Assembly (NCBI RefSeq): GCF_022539505.1
Contig: NC_061514.1
Coordinates: forward strand, 39,916,869-39,980,868
Source: Lolium rigidum
Lineage: Eukaryota > Streptophyta > Magnoliopsida > Poales > Poaceae
Direction of reading: 5' to 3'
Length of the DNA: 64,000 nucleotides
A model generated the notes under the pieces. It did not search any database, was not told where the DNA came from, and was given only the letters and a program-made list of their open reading frames with translations. Position 1 is the first letter of the stretch, and each line of letters opens with the position of its first letter. The translations under genes and the position numbers were made by a program. Shown here one piece after another: positions 23,801 through 36,443 of the stretch.

Positions 23801-24309
23801 TGTGAAGGAAGCGGTTGAATGTGAAGACTGGGCCACACTCTATTTAGCATTATCTTAGCAGGATTTTGATGAGTATAATCAAATGAAAATGTTCTTGGCC
23901 AGGGCTCAGGAAAGGATGTGTGGAAGACTATTTGGAAGGATTGAGTTTATACTGCTCATGTTTACATGCACATTTCTACAAGTAGGATATATTTATGGAT
24001 ATGGAAGAGCAAGGTATTACTAAGAATACAAGTTTTTTGCATGGTTGCTCATGATTGACGAACTTAACACAAGAGATATGCTGAGAAGACGCAATGGAAA
24101 TGTCACAAATGTTTTCACATGTGTGTTGTGCCCTACACACCAAACTAAAGAATGGATTCATCTTTTTTCCGACTGAAACTTTAGTAGGTGAATTTGGTCA
24201 TATTTGTATATTGATTGGACTTCAGGAAGATAATATTTCACAGATGTTTATCATAGCGAGAACTAATTTTGCCAAACCTTTCTTCACTGAGGTAGTTATT
24301 CTTGCCAGC
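20850..24309 (+). pseudogene. LINE-C ORF2 remnant (endonuclease, RT, zf-RVT)
   Basis: The plus strand encodes a full-length but badly decayed LINE ORF2. The endonuclease starts with RSINSETKQLAIRE near 20890, followed by IQETK near 20965, a GASHGILVIWNSSAFHG block near 21060, LLCVYGPCQGELRD near 21190 and GDFNFIHSHDN near 21290. The RT has KAPDP near 22325, TISLTN near 22495, a RQGDPLSA-like block near 22865 and a degenerate YVND in place of YADD near 22985. The zf-RVT cluster near 24020-24175 has a CVLCPTHQTKEWIHLF motif. Dozens of stops and frame changes make it long dead. It is split at 24309 by the Gypsy element and resumes at 44928. Confidence 0.8.
21964..22087. mobile_element. Stowaway-type (Tc1/mariner) MITE, 124 bp
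   Basis: The element starts CTCCCTTTGTCCATAAAAGG and ends with an almost exact reverse complement (CCTTTTATGGACAGAGGTAG), flanked by TA on both sides (21962-21963 and 22088-22089). CTCCCTCCGTCC-type ends plus a TA target are the signature of Stowaway MITEs in grasses. It lies inside LINE-C between the endonuclease and RT regions. Confidence 0.92.
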
Positions 24310-25475
24310 TGTTATCACCAGATTTTGGCCAGATCAAGAGATGGGCCGTAATTGAGATGGTTTTGAAGGATATACACGTGGAGTATCTCTGAATCGGCCT
24401 TGTATATGAATTTGGGCTGAATTGCCCGTGTATCTGTACATTATGGTAGATTGCATCTTAGTTTAGAATTAAGAGATAGAGTTTAGCTCGTACACGGTTA
24501 GGTTTATTTCCAAAGATAGAAAGTCCACGGACTATAAATATGTACCTAGGGTTATTGAGAAAGGAGGACGATCACGTTCACAACAAACACAATCCAGGCG
24601 CATCGCCACCCCTTGTTTCGAGGGTTTCTTCCGGGTAAGCGTCATGCTGCCTAGATCGCATCTTGCGATCTAGGCAGTATCTGTTTATTCTTTGTTTGGT
24701 GTTGCTCGTACTGAAGCCTTTTTGATGGCGAGTAACACTGTTTATCGTAGATGTTGCAGGGCTTGCATCGATGCTTTTTTGATGTATTTACGTAGCTGTG
24801 CTGCCCTTGAATATCTAGTTGTCCTTACACCTATTCTAGTTGTAAGGGTAGCATCCTGCTTTATCCTTGTTTGGTAGATTCGATCTGTTATAGTTGTCCT
24901 TGTTCTTCAAGGATTAGTTTGATATCCGTATGGTTAGGCCTTGCAAATGGGTTGAACGATCCAGTAGTGCGTAAGGTGCGGTTTGCTGATCCAAGAAGGG
25001 ATGTTCCGGGAATTGACTCCGTGTTGGTTTTTAGGCCTCGTTTTGGGTTAGTTTGCTGTTATCTTTCGTATCTGCCAGGCTCAACTACGTGTAGGATGTT
25101 CCGGTTATGCGGTGAAAACCCTAAACTGTCGTAGATTGATTTAGCTTAGCATTGGTAAAACAGAAACCCCATGTTATTGCATATCCATTATGAACCATGG
25201 GTTGATCGGTTCTTTGAGCCGATCACAGGATAACCTGAGAGCCGATCGCGGCTCATTTAATGTTTACGTGTCTACCATGCAGAAAACTAATTGAAGCAAT
25301 CCAACACCTCCCTGACCAGGTATAGGTCAGGTGGCACGCCCTTGCGACCGTCAGGACGTGTGCCAGAGCATTGCGGGCCGTCGCCCGAGGGACCAAGGCC
25401 CACTAGCAGTCTTGGGAGCCTCCCGGCTCTATGTGTTGCCAGTCGCTGCTCGCCGGTGAGTTTTGGCAGGCAACA
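24310..25475 (+). repeat. Gypsy 5' LTR (1166 bp)
   Basis: It starts TGTTATCACC and ends GGCAGGCAACA. A TATAAATA box lies at 24533-24540, with the transcript start expected about 30 bp downstream. Near the 3' end a hairpin GATCGGT-N7-GCCGATC (25204-25224) has the same 21-nt geometry as the internal GGCCGAT hairpins, with one G-T pair. The right copy becomes exactly 1166 bp once the solo-LTR insertion and its TSD are removed, confirming both boundaries. Confidence 0.95.
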
Positions 25476-25498
25476 CATTCTGGCACGCCCGGTGGGAC
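25476..25498 (+). promoter_or_regulatory. Gypsy primer-binding site region
   Basis: Immediately after the LTR the sequence is CATTC followed by TGGCACGCCCGGTGGGAC. TGGCRCGCCCGGTGGGAC-type sequences directly follow the 5' LTR in many grass Gypsy elements and serve as the tRNA primer site. I have not assigned the tRNA. Confidence 0.75.
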
Positions 25499-25533
25499 AC
25501 TCTACAACAACGGCGTCAACATCTGCAACTAAG

Positions 25534-26002
25534 ATGGCGGACACACCAGTCACATACGAAGAACTCACTGAGGATCACAAGAAGAAATATGATACGATCA
25601 AATCTCAGTTCGAAGCCGATCTCATCGGCTCTTTTGAGAGAACCCGTTCACATGGCATCAGGTGGAAGGTATTCTCGCCTGAAGGCGTTCTCGATGGGGT
25701 AGATCTGTCTACCCCTTCAGAGGAACGCACCAGAGCTCTGCGCCAGGAAGTCAATTACATGGTGGCTCATTCGATGCACCGTTTTTCTAAGAGCATGCTG
25801 AACTCTTTGGAGCGCGTTGCGGTGCGCGTGGTTCAGGAAATCATGATTCATGAAGCATCAGTACTCTCCTTCAGGACCTACCCTAGGGACTCACCAGGGA
25901 GAGATACCGCTCCACACCAGACCGCAGTTGCCGTTCACGCTTGCCGCCCCAGAGCAACATGCTTCACCGGCATACGTCGTCTACAAGGTTGGAGGCGATC
26001 CT
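25534..26002 (+). pseudogene. Gypsy gag, N-terminal part (cut by Copia insertion)
   Basis: The ATG at 25534 opens a frame beginning MADTPVTYEELTEDHKKKY, rich in charged helical sequence. It proceeds without a stop for about 100 codons through a FSPEGVLDGVDLSTPSEERT block, shows a frame change near 25870, and is cut at 26002 by the Copia TSD. The remainder of gag resumes at 34793. The role is the structural capsid protein of the virus-like particle. Confidence 0.85.
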
Positions 26003-27784
26003 TGTTGGAGATATGCCCAAGAGGCAATAATAAAAGTGGTTATTATATATCTTTATGTTTATGATAAATGTTTATATACCATGCTATAATTGTATTAACC
26101 GAAACATTGATACATGTGTGATATGTAAACAACAAAGAGTCCCTAGTAAGCCTCTTAACTAGCTTGTTGATTAATAGATGATTAGTTTCATAATCATGAA
26201 CATTGGATGTTATTAATAACAAGATTATATCATTATATGAATGATGTAATGGACACACCCATTTAAGCGTAGCATAAGATCACGTCATTAAGTTATTTGC
26301 TATAAGCTTTCGTTACATAGTTACCTAGTCCTTATGACCATGAGATCATGTAAATCACTTATACCGGAAAGGTACTTTGATTACATCAAACGCCACCGCG
26401 TAAATGGGTGGTTATAAAGGTGGGATTAAGTATCCGGAAAGTATGAGTTGAGGCATATGGATCAACAGTGGGATTTGTCCATCCCGATGACGGATAGATA
26501 TACTCCGGGCCCTCTCGGTGGAATGTCGTCTAATGTCTTGCAAGCATATGAATAAGTTCATAAGAGACCACATACCACGGTACGAGTAAAGAGTACTTGT
26601 CGAGAGACGAGGTTGAACAAGGTATAGTGTGATACCGATGATCAAACCTCGGACAAGTAAAATATCGCGTGACAAAGGGAATTGGTATCGTATGTGAATG
26701 GTTCATTCGATCACTAAAGTCATCGTTGAATATGTGGGAGCCATTATGGATCTCCAGATCCCGCTATTAGTTATTGGTCGGAGTGAGTACTCAACCATGT
26801 CCGCATAGTTCGCGAACCGTAGGGTGACACACTTAAAGTTGGATGTTGAAATGGTAGAACTTAAATATGGAATGGAGTTCGAATATTTGTTCGGAGTCCC
26901 GGATGAGATCCCGGACATCACGAGGAGTTCCGGAATGGTCCGAGAATAAGATTCATATATAGGATGTCATTTTATGTGAATTAAAATGATGCGGAAGGTT
27001 CTATGGAAGGTTCTAGAAGGTTCTAGAAAAGTCCGGAAGAACACACCTAGGAAGGTGGAGTCCACATGGGACTCCACCACCATGGCCGGCCAACCCTAGT
27101 GGGGTGGAGTCCCAAGTGGACTCCCCCATAAGGGGCCGGCCACCCCCTATGGAAGGTGGAATTCCCACCTCTAGTGGGAATCCTAGCTTGGGAAGGTTTC
27201 CCACCATATGGAAGGTTTTGGGTTCGGGTCTTATTCGAAGACTTGTAGTCCAACACTTGGGGCTTCCACCTATATATAGAGGGCCAAGGGGAGGGGGCCG
27301 GCCACACCAAAGCCACAAGCTTGGCCGCCCCCTATAGTGGCCGGCCACCCCCTCTCCCCAAACCCTAGCGCCCCGCTCCTCCACCATATCCCGCACGCTT
27401 AGCGAAGCTCCGCCGGATTTCTCCACCGCCACCGACACCACGCCGTCGTGCTGTCGGATTCAAGAGGAGCTACTACTTCCGCTGCCCGCTGGAACGGGGA
27501 GGTGGACGTCGTCTTCATCAACAACCGAACGTGTGACCGAGTACGGAGGTGCTGCCCGTTCGTGGCGCCGGAACCGATCGTGATCAAGATCTTCTACGCG
27601 CTTTTGCAAGCGGCAAGTGAACGTCTACCGCAGCAACAAGAGCCTCCTCTTGTAGGCTTTGGAATCTCTTCAAGGGTGAGTCTCGATAATCCCCTCGTTG
27701 CTACCGTCTTCTAGATTGCATCTTGGCTTGGATTGCGTGTTCGCCGTAGGAAAATTTTTGTTTTCTATGCTACGTTATCCTACG
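26003..27784 (+). repeat. Copia 5' LTR
   Basis: It starts TGTTGGAGATATGCCC. A TATATATAG box lies at 27271-27279. Downstream is a GC-rich leader with several direct GGCCGGCCA(C/A) motifs. The last bases are CCTACG where the 3' LTR has CCTACA, a point change at the terminal base of this copy. Confidence 0.95.
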
Positions 27785-27800
27785 AGTGGTATCGCAGCCG
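27785..27800 (+). promoter_or_regulatory. Copia primer-binding site (initiator Met tRNA)
   Basis: AGTGGTATCGCAGCC directly follows the LTR. The standard Copia site TGGTATCAGAGCC is complementary to the 3' end of initiator methionine tRNA; this copy differs at two positions, which would weaken priming. The untranslated leader then runs to 28983 with no gene. Confidence 0.85.
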
Positions 27801-28983
27801 TGTCTATGCATAGATGGTTGCACGAGTAGAACACAATGGTTTGTGGGCGTTGATGCTCTTGTTATCTTTAGTTGAGTACTTTGCATCTTTGTGGCATAGT
27901 GGGATGAAGCGGCTCGGGCTAACTTTACATGACCGCGTTCATGAGATTTGCTCCACGCTTGACATGCAACTTGTATTGCATAAGTGGCTTTGCGGGTGTC
28001 TCGTCTCTCCTACTATAGTGAAGATTCAATTTACTCTTCTATTGACAACACTAGTATCACCGTTGTGGTTCATGTTCGTAGGTAGATTGGATCTTACTCG
28101 AAAACCCTAAACCACGTAAAATATGCAAACCAAATTAGAGAACGTCTAACTTGTTTTTGCAGGGTTTGGTGATGTGATATGGCCATAATGTGATGATGAC
28201 TATGTATGAGATGATCATTATTGTATTGTGGCAACCGGCAGGAGCCTTATGGTTGTCTTTAAATTTCATGTTGAGTAGTATTTCAAAGTAGTTGTAATAG
28301 TTGCTACATGGAGGACGATCATGAAGACGGCGCCATTGACCTTGGTGCTTCGCCGACGATGATGGAGATCATGCCCGTTGATGATGGAGATCATGTCCGT
28401 GCTTTGGAGATGAAGATCAAAGGCGCAAAGACAAAAGGGCCATATCATATCACATATGAACCGCATGTGATGTTAATCCTTTTATGCATCTTATTTTGCT
28501 TAGATCGCGACGGTAGCATTATAAGATGATCCCTCTCACTAAAATTTCAAGATAATAAAGTGTTCATCCTTAGTAGCACCGTTGCCAAGACTTGTCGTTT
28601 CGAAGCATCTCGTGATGATCGGGTGTGATAGAATCAACAAGTGCATACAACGGGTGCAAGTCAGCTTTGCACACGCGGATACTAAGGTGGCCTTGACGAG
28701 CCTAGCATGTACATACATGGTCTCGGAACACGTGATACCGAAAGGTAGAGCATGAATCATATGATTGATATGATGAACACTTTGAGTGTTCGCCATTGAA
28801 ATTACATCTTGTCTCGTGATGATCGGGCATAGGTGTGATAGATTTGGTTCGTGTGATCACTAAGACAATGCGAGGGATATTGTTTTGAGTGGGAGTTCAC
28901 CTAGATTTTTAATTATGTTGAATTAAAATTTGAACTCAATTTGTCATAAACTTAGTCTAAACTATTGCAAATATGTTGTAGAT

Positions 28984-29770
28984 ATGGCGTCCCCAATCAA
29001 TTTTAACCAATTCCTAGAGAAAGAAAAACTTAAGAGCAACGGTAGCAACTTCACCGACCGGTTCCGTCATGTGAGGATCTTCCTCAATGGCGGAAATCTG
29101 CAATATGTGCTTGATGCACCGCTAGGTGACCCTCCCGCGAAACTGAAACCGATGAAGTAAAGAATGTTTACGCGACTCGGAAAACTCGGTACTCTCAAGT
29201 TCAGTGTGCCATCTTATGCAGTCTGGAATCCGATCTTCAAAAACGTTTTGAGCACCACGATCCTCATGAGTTGATGAAAGAGTTGAAGACTATTTTTGAG
29301 ACTCATGCGGCCGTGGAATGCTATGAAGCATCGAAACACTTTTTCAGCTGTATGATGGAAGAAGGCAGCTCCATTAGTGAGCACATGCTCGTTATGACCG
29401 GGCATGCGAAGAAACTCGTTGACTTGGGAATAGTGATTCCTAACAGATCGGGGATTAATCGTGTCCTTCAATCACCGCCACCAAGTTACAAGAACTTTGT
29501 GATGAACTACAATATGCGGAACATGAACAAGGAGTTTCCTGAACTCTTTGGCATGCTAAAAGCTGCTGAGATTGAGATCAAGAAAGAGCACCAAGTGTTG
29601 ATGGTCAACAAGACCACCAGCTTCAAGAAACAGGGCAAGTCTAAGGGAAAATTCAAGAAGGGTGGCAAGAAAGCTGCCACGCCTCCCGTGAAACCTAAGT
29701 CCGGCCCTAAGCCCGATGCTCGAGTGCTATTACCGCAAGGAGAAGGGACACCGGAAGCGTAATTGCTCCA
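28984..29770 (+). pseudogene. Copia gag with CCHC knuckle, frameshifted
   Basis: The ATG at 28984 starts MASPINFNQFLEKEKLKSN. The frame breaks near 29140, is recovered in another frame at 29271-29762 (motifs MKELKTIFETHAAVECYEAS and GMLKAAEIEIKKEHQVLMVN), and breaks again near 29715 just before the zinc knuckle (CYYRKEKGHRKRNC; the third residue of the first CxxC pair is replaced by R). It would encode the capsid/nucleocapsid protein. The damage includes the nucleic-acid-binding knuckle. Confidence 0.85.
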
Positions 29771-31184
29771 AGTATTTGGCGGATCCGAAGAGCGGCCTTG
29801 TCAAGAAGAAGAAAGAAGGTATATCTCGATATACATGTTATAGATGTTTATCTCACTCGGTTCTCGTACTAGTACCCGGGTATTTGATACTCGGTTCGGT
29901 TGCTCATATTTGTAACTCGAAACAGGAACTAAAGAATAAACGAAGACTACTGAAAGATGAAGTGACGATGCGCGTTGGAAATGGATCCAAAGTCAATGTG
30001 ATCGCTGTCGGCACACTTCCTCTACATCTACCTTCGGGATTAGTTTTAAGCCCAAATAATTGCTATTTTGTACCCGCGTTGAGCATGAACATTATATCTG
30101 GATCTTGTTTAATGCAAGACGGTTATTCATTCAAGTCTGAGAATAATGGTTGTTCTATTTTTATGAATAATATCTTTTATGGTCGAGCACCAGAAAAGAA
30201 TGGCTTATTTCTGTTAGATCTCGATAGTAGTGATACACATATACATAACATTGATGCTAAGCGAATTAAATTGAATGATAATTCTACTTATATGTGGCAC
30301 TCGTCGTCTTGGTCATATTGGAGTGAAACGCATGAAGAAACTCCATACCGATGGATTACTTGAATCACTTGACTTTGAGTCACTTGATAGATGCGAAGCA
30401 TGTCTGATGGGAAAAATGACTAAGACTCCATTCTCGGGTATGATGGAGCGAGCTACTGACTTATTGGAAATCATACATACAGATGTATGTGGACCAATGA
30501 GTGTAGCATCGCACGGTGGTTATCGTTATGTTCTAACTTTCACAGATGATTTGAGTAGATATGGGTATATCTATTTAATGAAACATAAATCCGAAACTTT
30601 CGAGAAGTTTAAGGAATTTCAAAGTGAAGTAGAAAATCAACGTAACAAGAAGATTAAATTTCTACGATCTGATCGCGTGAGGTGAATATCTGAGTTATGA
30701 GTTTGGCATGCATTTAAAGAAATGCGGAATACTTTCACAATTGACACCGCCGGGAACACCACAACGAAACGGTGTGTCCGAACGTCGTAATCGAACTCTC
30801 TTAGATATGGTTCGTTCTATGATGTCTCTTACCGATTTACCTTTATCATTTTGGAGTTATGCATTAGAGACAGCCGCATTCACTTTAAATAGAGCACCAT
30901 CAAAATCCGTTGAAACGACACCGTATGAATTATGGTTTAATAAGAAACCTAAGTTGTCGTTCCTAAAAGTTTGGGGTTGCGAAGCCTATGTAAAAAAGTT
31001 ACAACCGGACAAGCTAGAACCCAAAGCGGAGAAATGCGTCTTCATAGGATACCCTAAAGAAACTATAGGGTACACTTTCTATCACAGATCCGAAGGCAAG
31101 ATCTTTGTTGCTAAGAACGGAACCTTTCTTGAGAAAGAATTTCTCACTAAAGAAGTGACTCGGAAGAAAAGTAGAACTCGATGA
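29771..31184 (+). pseudogene. Copia protease and integrase, frameshifted
   Basis: At 29820-29900 two compensating indels read the protease active-site region in the wrong frame; the DTG motif is replaced and the correct frame resumes at GSVAHIC. The GAG-pre-integrase region follows, broken near 30300 within the WHxRLGHIG zinc motif. The integrase core has HTDVCGPM near 30480, TDDLSRYGY near 30545, a broken SDRGGE near 30675 and a RRNRTLLD block near 30785. It ends at 31184 in a frameshifted C-terminus. Integrase would insert the cDNA into host DNA. Confidence 0.85.
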
Positions 31185-32988
31185 GATTGAAGAATCTCTA
31201 CTCGTTGATCGTAGTAGCGCAAGCATCGGAAAATGTTCCCGTACCACCTACACCGACAACAGAGGAAGCTAATGATAATGATCATGAAACTTCAAATGAG
31301 ACAGCTACCGAACCTCGCAGATCGACAAGGGATCGTGCCACTCCGCATTGGTATGATCCTTGTCTAAATGTCATGATTGTGGATAACAATGATGAAGACC
31401 CTGCGACGTATGAAGAAGCGATGATGAGCCCAGATTCCAACAAATGGCAAGAAGCCATGAAATCCGAAATGGGATCCATGTATGATAACAAAGTATGGAC
31501 TTTGGTAGACTTACCTGATAGCCGTAAGGCTGTCGAGAATAAATGGATCTTCAAGAGAAAAACAGATGCCGATGGTAATATTACTGTCTATAAAGCTCGA
31601 CTTGTCGCAAAGGGTTTCCGACAAATTCAAGGTGTTGACTACGATGAGACTTTCTCACCTGTAGCGAAGCTAAAATCTGTGAGGATTTTGTTAGCAATAG
31701 CTGCATTTTTCGATTATGAGATTTGGCAGTATGGATGTCAAAACGGCGTTCCTTAATGGTGACATTGAGGAAGAGTTGTATATGGTACAACCCAAAGGTT
31801 TTGTCGATCCTAAAAATGTCGACAAAGTATGCAAACTTCAGCGTTCAATTTATGGACTGAAGCAAGCATCGAGAAGTTGGAACCGACGCTTTGATAACGT
31901 GATCAAAGACTTCGGGTTTATACGATGTCATGGAGAGGCCCGTATTTACAAGAAAGTGAGTGGGAGCTCTGTAGCGTTCCTAATATTATATGTAGATGAC
32001 ATATTATTGATTGGGAATGATATAGAACTATTAAGCAGTGTAAAGGGTTATTTGAATAATAGTTTTTCAATGAAAGACCTTGGTGAAGCATCATACATAT
32101 TAGGTATCAAGATTTATAGAGATAGATCAAGACGTCTAATAGGGCTATCACAGAGTACATACCTGGACAAGATTCTAAAGAAGTTTAGAATGGACGAAAG
32201 TAAGAAAGGATTCTTACCTATGTTACCAGGCAAGGTCTTGAGTAAGACTCAAGGACCGGCTACGGCAGAAGAAAGAGAAAGGATGAGTAAGATCCCCTAT
32301 GCCTCGGCAGAGTAGGCTCTATCATGTATGCCATGCTATGTACAAGACCGGATATAGCACATGCTCGTTAGTTTGACTAGCAGATATCAAAGGGATCCAG
32401 GAATGGAACACTGGACAGCGGTCAAGAATATCCTGAAGTACTTGAAAAGAACTAAGGATATGTTTGTTTGTTATGGAGGTGACCAAGAGCTCGTTGTAAC
32501 AAGTTACACCGATGCAAGTTGGAACACTGATCCTGATGACTCTAAGTCACGATCCGGGTACGTGTTTATATTGAATGGTGCTGCAGATAAGCTGGGCAAG
32601 CTCGAAGCGGTGCACGGTGGCGAAATCCTCAACGGAATCGGAGTACATAGCGGCTTCGGAGGCTTCATCAGAAGCGGTATGGATGAAGAGGTTCATTGTA
32701 GAGCTCGGTGTGGTTCCTAGTGCATTGGACCCACTAGTCATATATTGTGACAACATGGGTGCCATCGCCAATGCACATGAACCAAGGTCACACAAGAGGC
32801 TGAAGCATATCAAGCTGCGTTATCATTCGATTCGCGAGTACATCGAAGATGGAGAAGTAAAGATTTGCAAAGTACACACCGATCCGAATGTAGCAGATCC
32901 GTTGACTAAAGCTCTCCCTAGGGCAAAGCATGACCAACACCGAATGCCATGGGTGTTAGGTACCTTACAATGTAATCTAGATTATTGA
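31181..32988 (+). pseudogene. Copia reverse transcriptase and RNase H, frameshifted
   Basis: RT motifs appear in order: NKWIFKRKTDADG near 31540, KARLVAKGF near 31595, MDVKTAFLNGDIEEE near 31733 (frame change just before it), YGLKQASRSWN near 31850, and LYVDDILLIGND near 31988 with the catalytic Asp pair intact. A premature stop at 32313 truncates the block. RNase H follows with SYTDASWNTD near 32505, a frame change near 32590, SSTESEYIAASEA near 32625 and ending NVADPLTKALP near 32890. The catalytic residues survive but at least three frame breaks prevent a continuous protein. Confidence 0.88.
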
Positions 32989-32996
32989 CTCTAGTG

Positions 32997-33008
32997 CAAG
33001 TGGGAGAC
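32997..33008 (+). promoter_or_regulatory. Copia polypurine tract
   Basis: GCAAGTGGGAGAC immediately precedes the 3' LTR start TGTTGG and is the expected plus-strand primer of Angela/BARE elements. Confidence 0.85.
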
Positions 33009-34792
33009 TGTTGGAGATATGCCCAAGAGGCAATAATAAAAGTGGTTATTATATATCTTTATGTTTATGATAAATGTTTATATACCATGCTATAATTGTA
33101 TTAACCGAAACATTGATACATGTGTGATATGTAAACAACAAAGAGTCCCTAGTAAGCCTCTTAACTAGCTTGTTGATTAATAGATGATTAGTTTCATAAT
33201 CATGAACATTGGATGTTATTAATAACAAGATTATATCATTATATGAATGATGTAATGGACACACCCATTTAAGCGTAGCATAAGATCACGTCATTAAGTT
33301 ATTTGCTATAAGCTTTCGTTACATAGTTACCTAGTCCTTATGACCATGAGATCATGTAAATCACTTATAACGGAAAGGTACTTTGATTACATCAAACGCC
33401 ACTCGCGTAAATGGGTGGTTATAAAGGTGGGATTAAGTATCCGGAAAGTATGAGTTGAGGCATATGGATCAACAGTGGGATTTGTCCATCCCGATGACGG
33501 ATAGATATACTCGGGCCCTCTCGGTGGAATGTCGTCTAATGTCTTGCAAGCATATGAATAAGTTCATAAGAGACCACATACCACGGTACGAGTAAAGAGT
33601 ACTTGTCGGGAGACGAGGTTGAACAAGGTATAGTGTGATACCGATGATCAAACCTCGGACAAGTAAAATATCGCGTGACAAAGGGAATTGGTATCGTATG
33701 TGAATGGTTCATTCGATCACTAAAGTCATCGTTGAATATGTGGGAGCCATTATGGATCTCCAGATCCCGCTATTAGTTATTGGTCGGAGTGAGTACTCAA
33801 CCATGTCCGCATAGTTCGCGAACCGTAGGGTGACACACTTAAAGTTGGATGTTGAAATGGTAGAACTTAAATATGGAATGGAGTTCAAATATTTGTTCGG
33901 AGTCCCGGATGAGATCCCGGACATCACGAGGAGTTCCGGAATGGTCCGGAGAATAAGATTCATATATAGGATGTCATTTTATGTGAATTAAAATGATGCG
34001 GAAGGTTCTATGGAAGGTTCTAGAAGGTTCTAGAAAAGTCCGGAAGAACACACCTAGGAAGGTGGAGTCCACATGGGACTCCACCACCATGGCCGGCCAA
34101 CCCTAGTGGGGTGGAGTCCCAAGTGGACTCCCCCATAAGGGGCCGGCCACCCCCCCTATGGAAGGTGGAATTCCCACCTCTAGTGGGAATCCTAGCTTGG
34201 GAAGGTTTCCCACCATATGGAAGGTTTTGGGTTCGGGTCTTATTCGAAGACTTGTAGTCCAACACTTGGGGCTTCCACCTATATATAGAGGGCCAAGGGG
34301 AGGGGGCCGGCCACACCAAAGCCACAAGCTTGGCCGCCCCCTATAGTGGCCGGCCACCCCCTCTCCCCAAACCCTAGCGCCCGCTCCTCCACCATATCCC
34401 GCACGCTTAGCGAAGCTCCGCCGGATTTCTCCACCGCCACCGACACCACGCCGTCGTGCTGTCGGATTCAAGAGGAGCTACTACTTCCGCTGCCCGCCGG
34501 AACGGGGAGGTGGACGTCGTCTTCATCAACAACCGAACGTGTGACCGAGTACGGAGGTGCTGCCCGTTCGTGGCGCCGGAACCGATCGTGATCAAGATCT
34601 TCTACGCGCTTTTGCAAGCGGCAAGTGAACGTCTACCGCAGCAACAAGAGCCTCCTCTTGTAGGCTTTGGAATCTCTTCAAGGGTGAGTCTCGATAATCC
34701 CCTCGTTGCTACCGTCTTCTAGATTGCATCTTGGCTTGGATTGCGTGTTCGCCGTAGGAAAATTTTTGTTTTCTATGCTACGTTATCCTACA
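33009..34792 (+). repeat. Copia 3' LTR
   Basis: It is nearly identical to 26003-27784. Differences seen include one-base indels near 33403, 33512 and 34380, a longer C run near 34152, and substitutions near 33370, 33609 and 33887. It ends CCTACA, followed by the TSD ATCCT at 34793-34797. Confidence 0.95.
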
Positions 34793-36176
34793 ATCCTGGA
34801 GATTGCCAATTCCTTTACGAGCCGCCCAAGGAAATCCCACATGGATACGTGTGCACATACGTGCCTGACTGCAACAACTTCACGCGCACAAACCAGATTG
34901 CAGCGGCAGGGATTTCCGCAGGAGGAATTTCTGGAGCAGAGGCCGATAAACAGGCGTGGCTAGCTAAATATGCCACCGGAACAAGTCATGAAAGTTCGGC
35001 CCCTGCAGCACATACAGTGGAACAGATCAGTACAATCTTGAGAGACCAATTTGGCATCCTCCCAAAGAGGAGAACAATCGGCTATTCCAAGCCATACCCC
35101 AATGAATATGATTTGATTCCACTGCCACCCAAGTATCGGCTCCCTGAGTTCTCAAAGTTCAGTGGGTCAGAAGGATCTAGCTCAATTGAGCACGTGAGCC
35201 GATATTTGGCACAACTGGGCATGATCTCAGCATTAGACCAGTTACGTGTGAGATTTTTCGCGCAGTCTCTCACTGGACCGGCTTTTGGGTGGTACACCTC
35301 GTTGCCACCAGATTCAGTCCGGGCCTGGAAGCAACTCGAAGAGCAGTTTCACCTGCAATATCACTCAGAGGCTACCGAGGCTGGCATTGCCGATCTGACG
35401 CAGGTACGGCAGAAGCGAGGAGAAACGGTTTCAGAGTATATTCAGCGCTTCAGGACTGTCAGGAACCGATGTTATTCGGTTTGTCTGAGCGAAAAGGAAG
35501 TAGTCGAGCTGGCAGCGTTGGGCCTCGCCGCGCCGCTCAAGGATCTGGCTTTACAAGTGGATTACAATTCACTGGCACACATGGTCTAGAAATTAACTTT
35601 GTATGAGCAGCGCCACCCAGAATTGTACCAGGACAAGTTCATCAAGCTCCCGATCACCCTGGTCGAGACAGCAGATGTTGAGGACCCTGAAGACCAGGAA
35701 GTAGCCGTGGCTGAATGGGCTCGGGGGGCAGTCCCTGTGTCCTGCAAGTGGGTGAAGCCACAAGGGCCTGCAAAAGGGTTTGACTTCGATATAAGCAAAG
35801 CCGAGCAGATCTTCGATTTATTGCTCAAGGAGAAACAGCTGAAGTTGCCCGAAGGCCATAAAACCCCCACAACGCAAGAGATGAACGGGAGACCATACTG
35901 AAAGTGGCATCACTCGTTCACCCATGTCACCAATGACTGCAAAGAGTTGCGTCGACAGATCCAGTTGGCAATAGAACAAGGCCGTTTGATCTTTAGCCAA
36001 TTTGCCATGAAAGTGGACACGCAACCGTTTCCTAGCGTCAACATGGTGGAACTAGGTCACCCCGTGCAGCGTCGGCCAGATTTCTCATTTGGTATTAACA
36101 TGGCAGGGCCTGTACGCCACCAGGGCAGCGATAAAGAAGAAATCGGTCACTCCGCGCGACCGGCCCCGACGTGATG
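34793..36176 (+). pseudogene. Gypsy gag, C-terminal part
   Basis: The frame continues from the interrupted N-terminus. The retrotransposon gag core has LPEFSKFSG near 35145, a SLTGPAFGWY block near 35270 and WKQLEEQFHLQY near 35330. A TGG-to-TAG stop lies at 35587-35589. A second stop at 35899-35901 replaces the cysteine of a conserved YCKWH motif that precedes THVTNDCKELRRQI. The frame ends near 36172. Between 36240 and 36400 a charged repeat rich in RYD/DD pairs is encoded in another frame. Confidence 0.8.
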
Positions 36177-36443
36177 AAAAGAGGTACTTGACCGAAGAAC
36201 AAGTGAGAAGTGTGCGGTATCAACGACCACTCTCCGCACACCTCCTTAACATGAGCATCAGTACGACCGAAGTCGGCGATACGATACGGATGACGAAAGA
36301 TATCGTCGGTCTGATGCAGACAACAGAAAATCTCGTCGGTACGATAGAGACGACGAAGATTACGAACGCTGCGCTAGTGGGAGGTCAAGGGATCAAGAAG
36401 ACACTGGGATTGTCCTTTCTTCAGGCATTGCTGGGATTCAAGA

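Larger units (their letters stand above)
26003..34792 (+). mobile_element. Copia LTR retrotransposon, Angela/BARE/WIS type (8.8 kb)
   Basis: LTRs lie at 26003-27784 and 33009-34792, with TSD ATCCT at 25998-26002 and 34793-34797. Internal order is gag, protease, integrase, RT, RNase H, as in Ty1/copia. The LTR sequence and polyprotein motifs are those of the abundant Triticeae Angela/BARE/WIS family. The two LTRs differ at only about 10-12 positions by eye, so the insertion is recent and younger than its Gypsy host. The coding region nevertheless carries several frameshifts, so it is non-autonomous now. Confidence 0.96.

Noticed and set aside
25291..25533. Upstream in-frame extension before the Gypsy gag ATG
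   Set aside because: It runs back through the LTR end and primer-binding site, so the gag start at 25534 is preferred.
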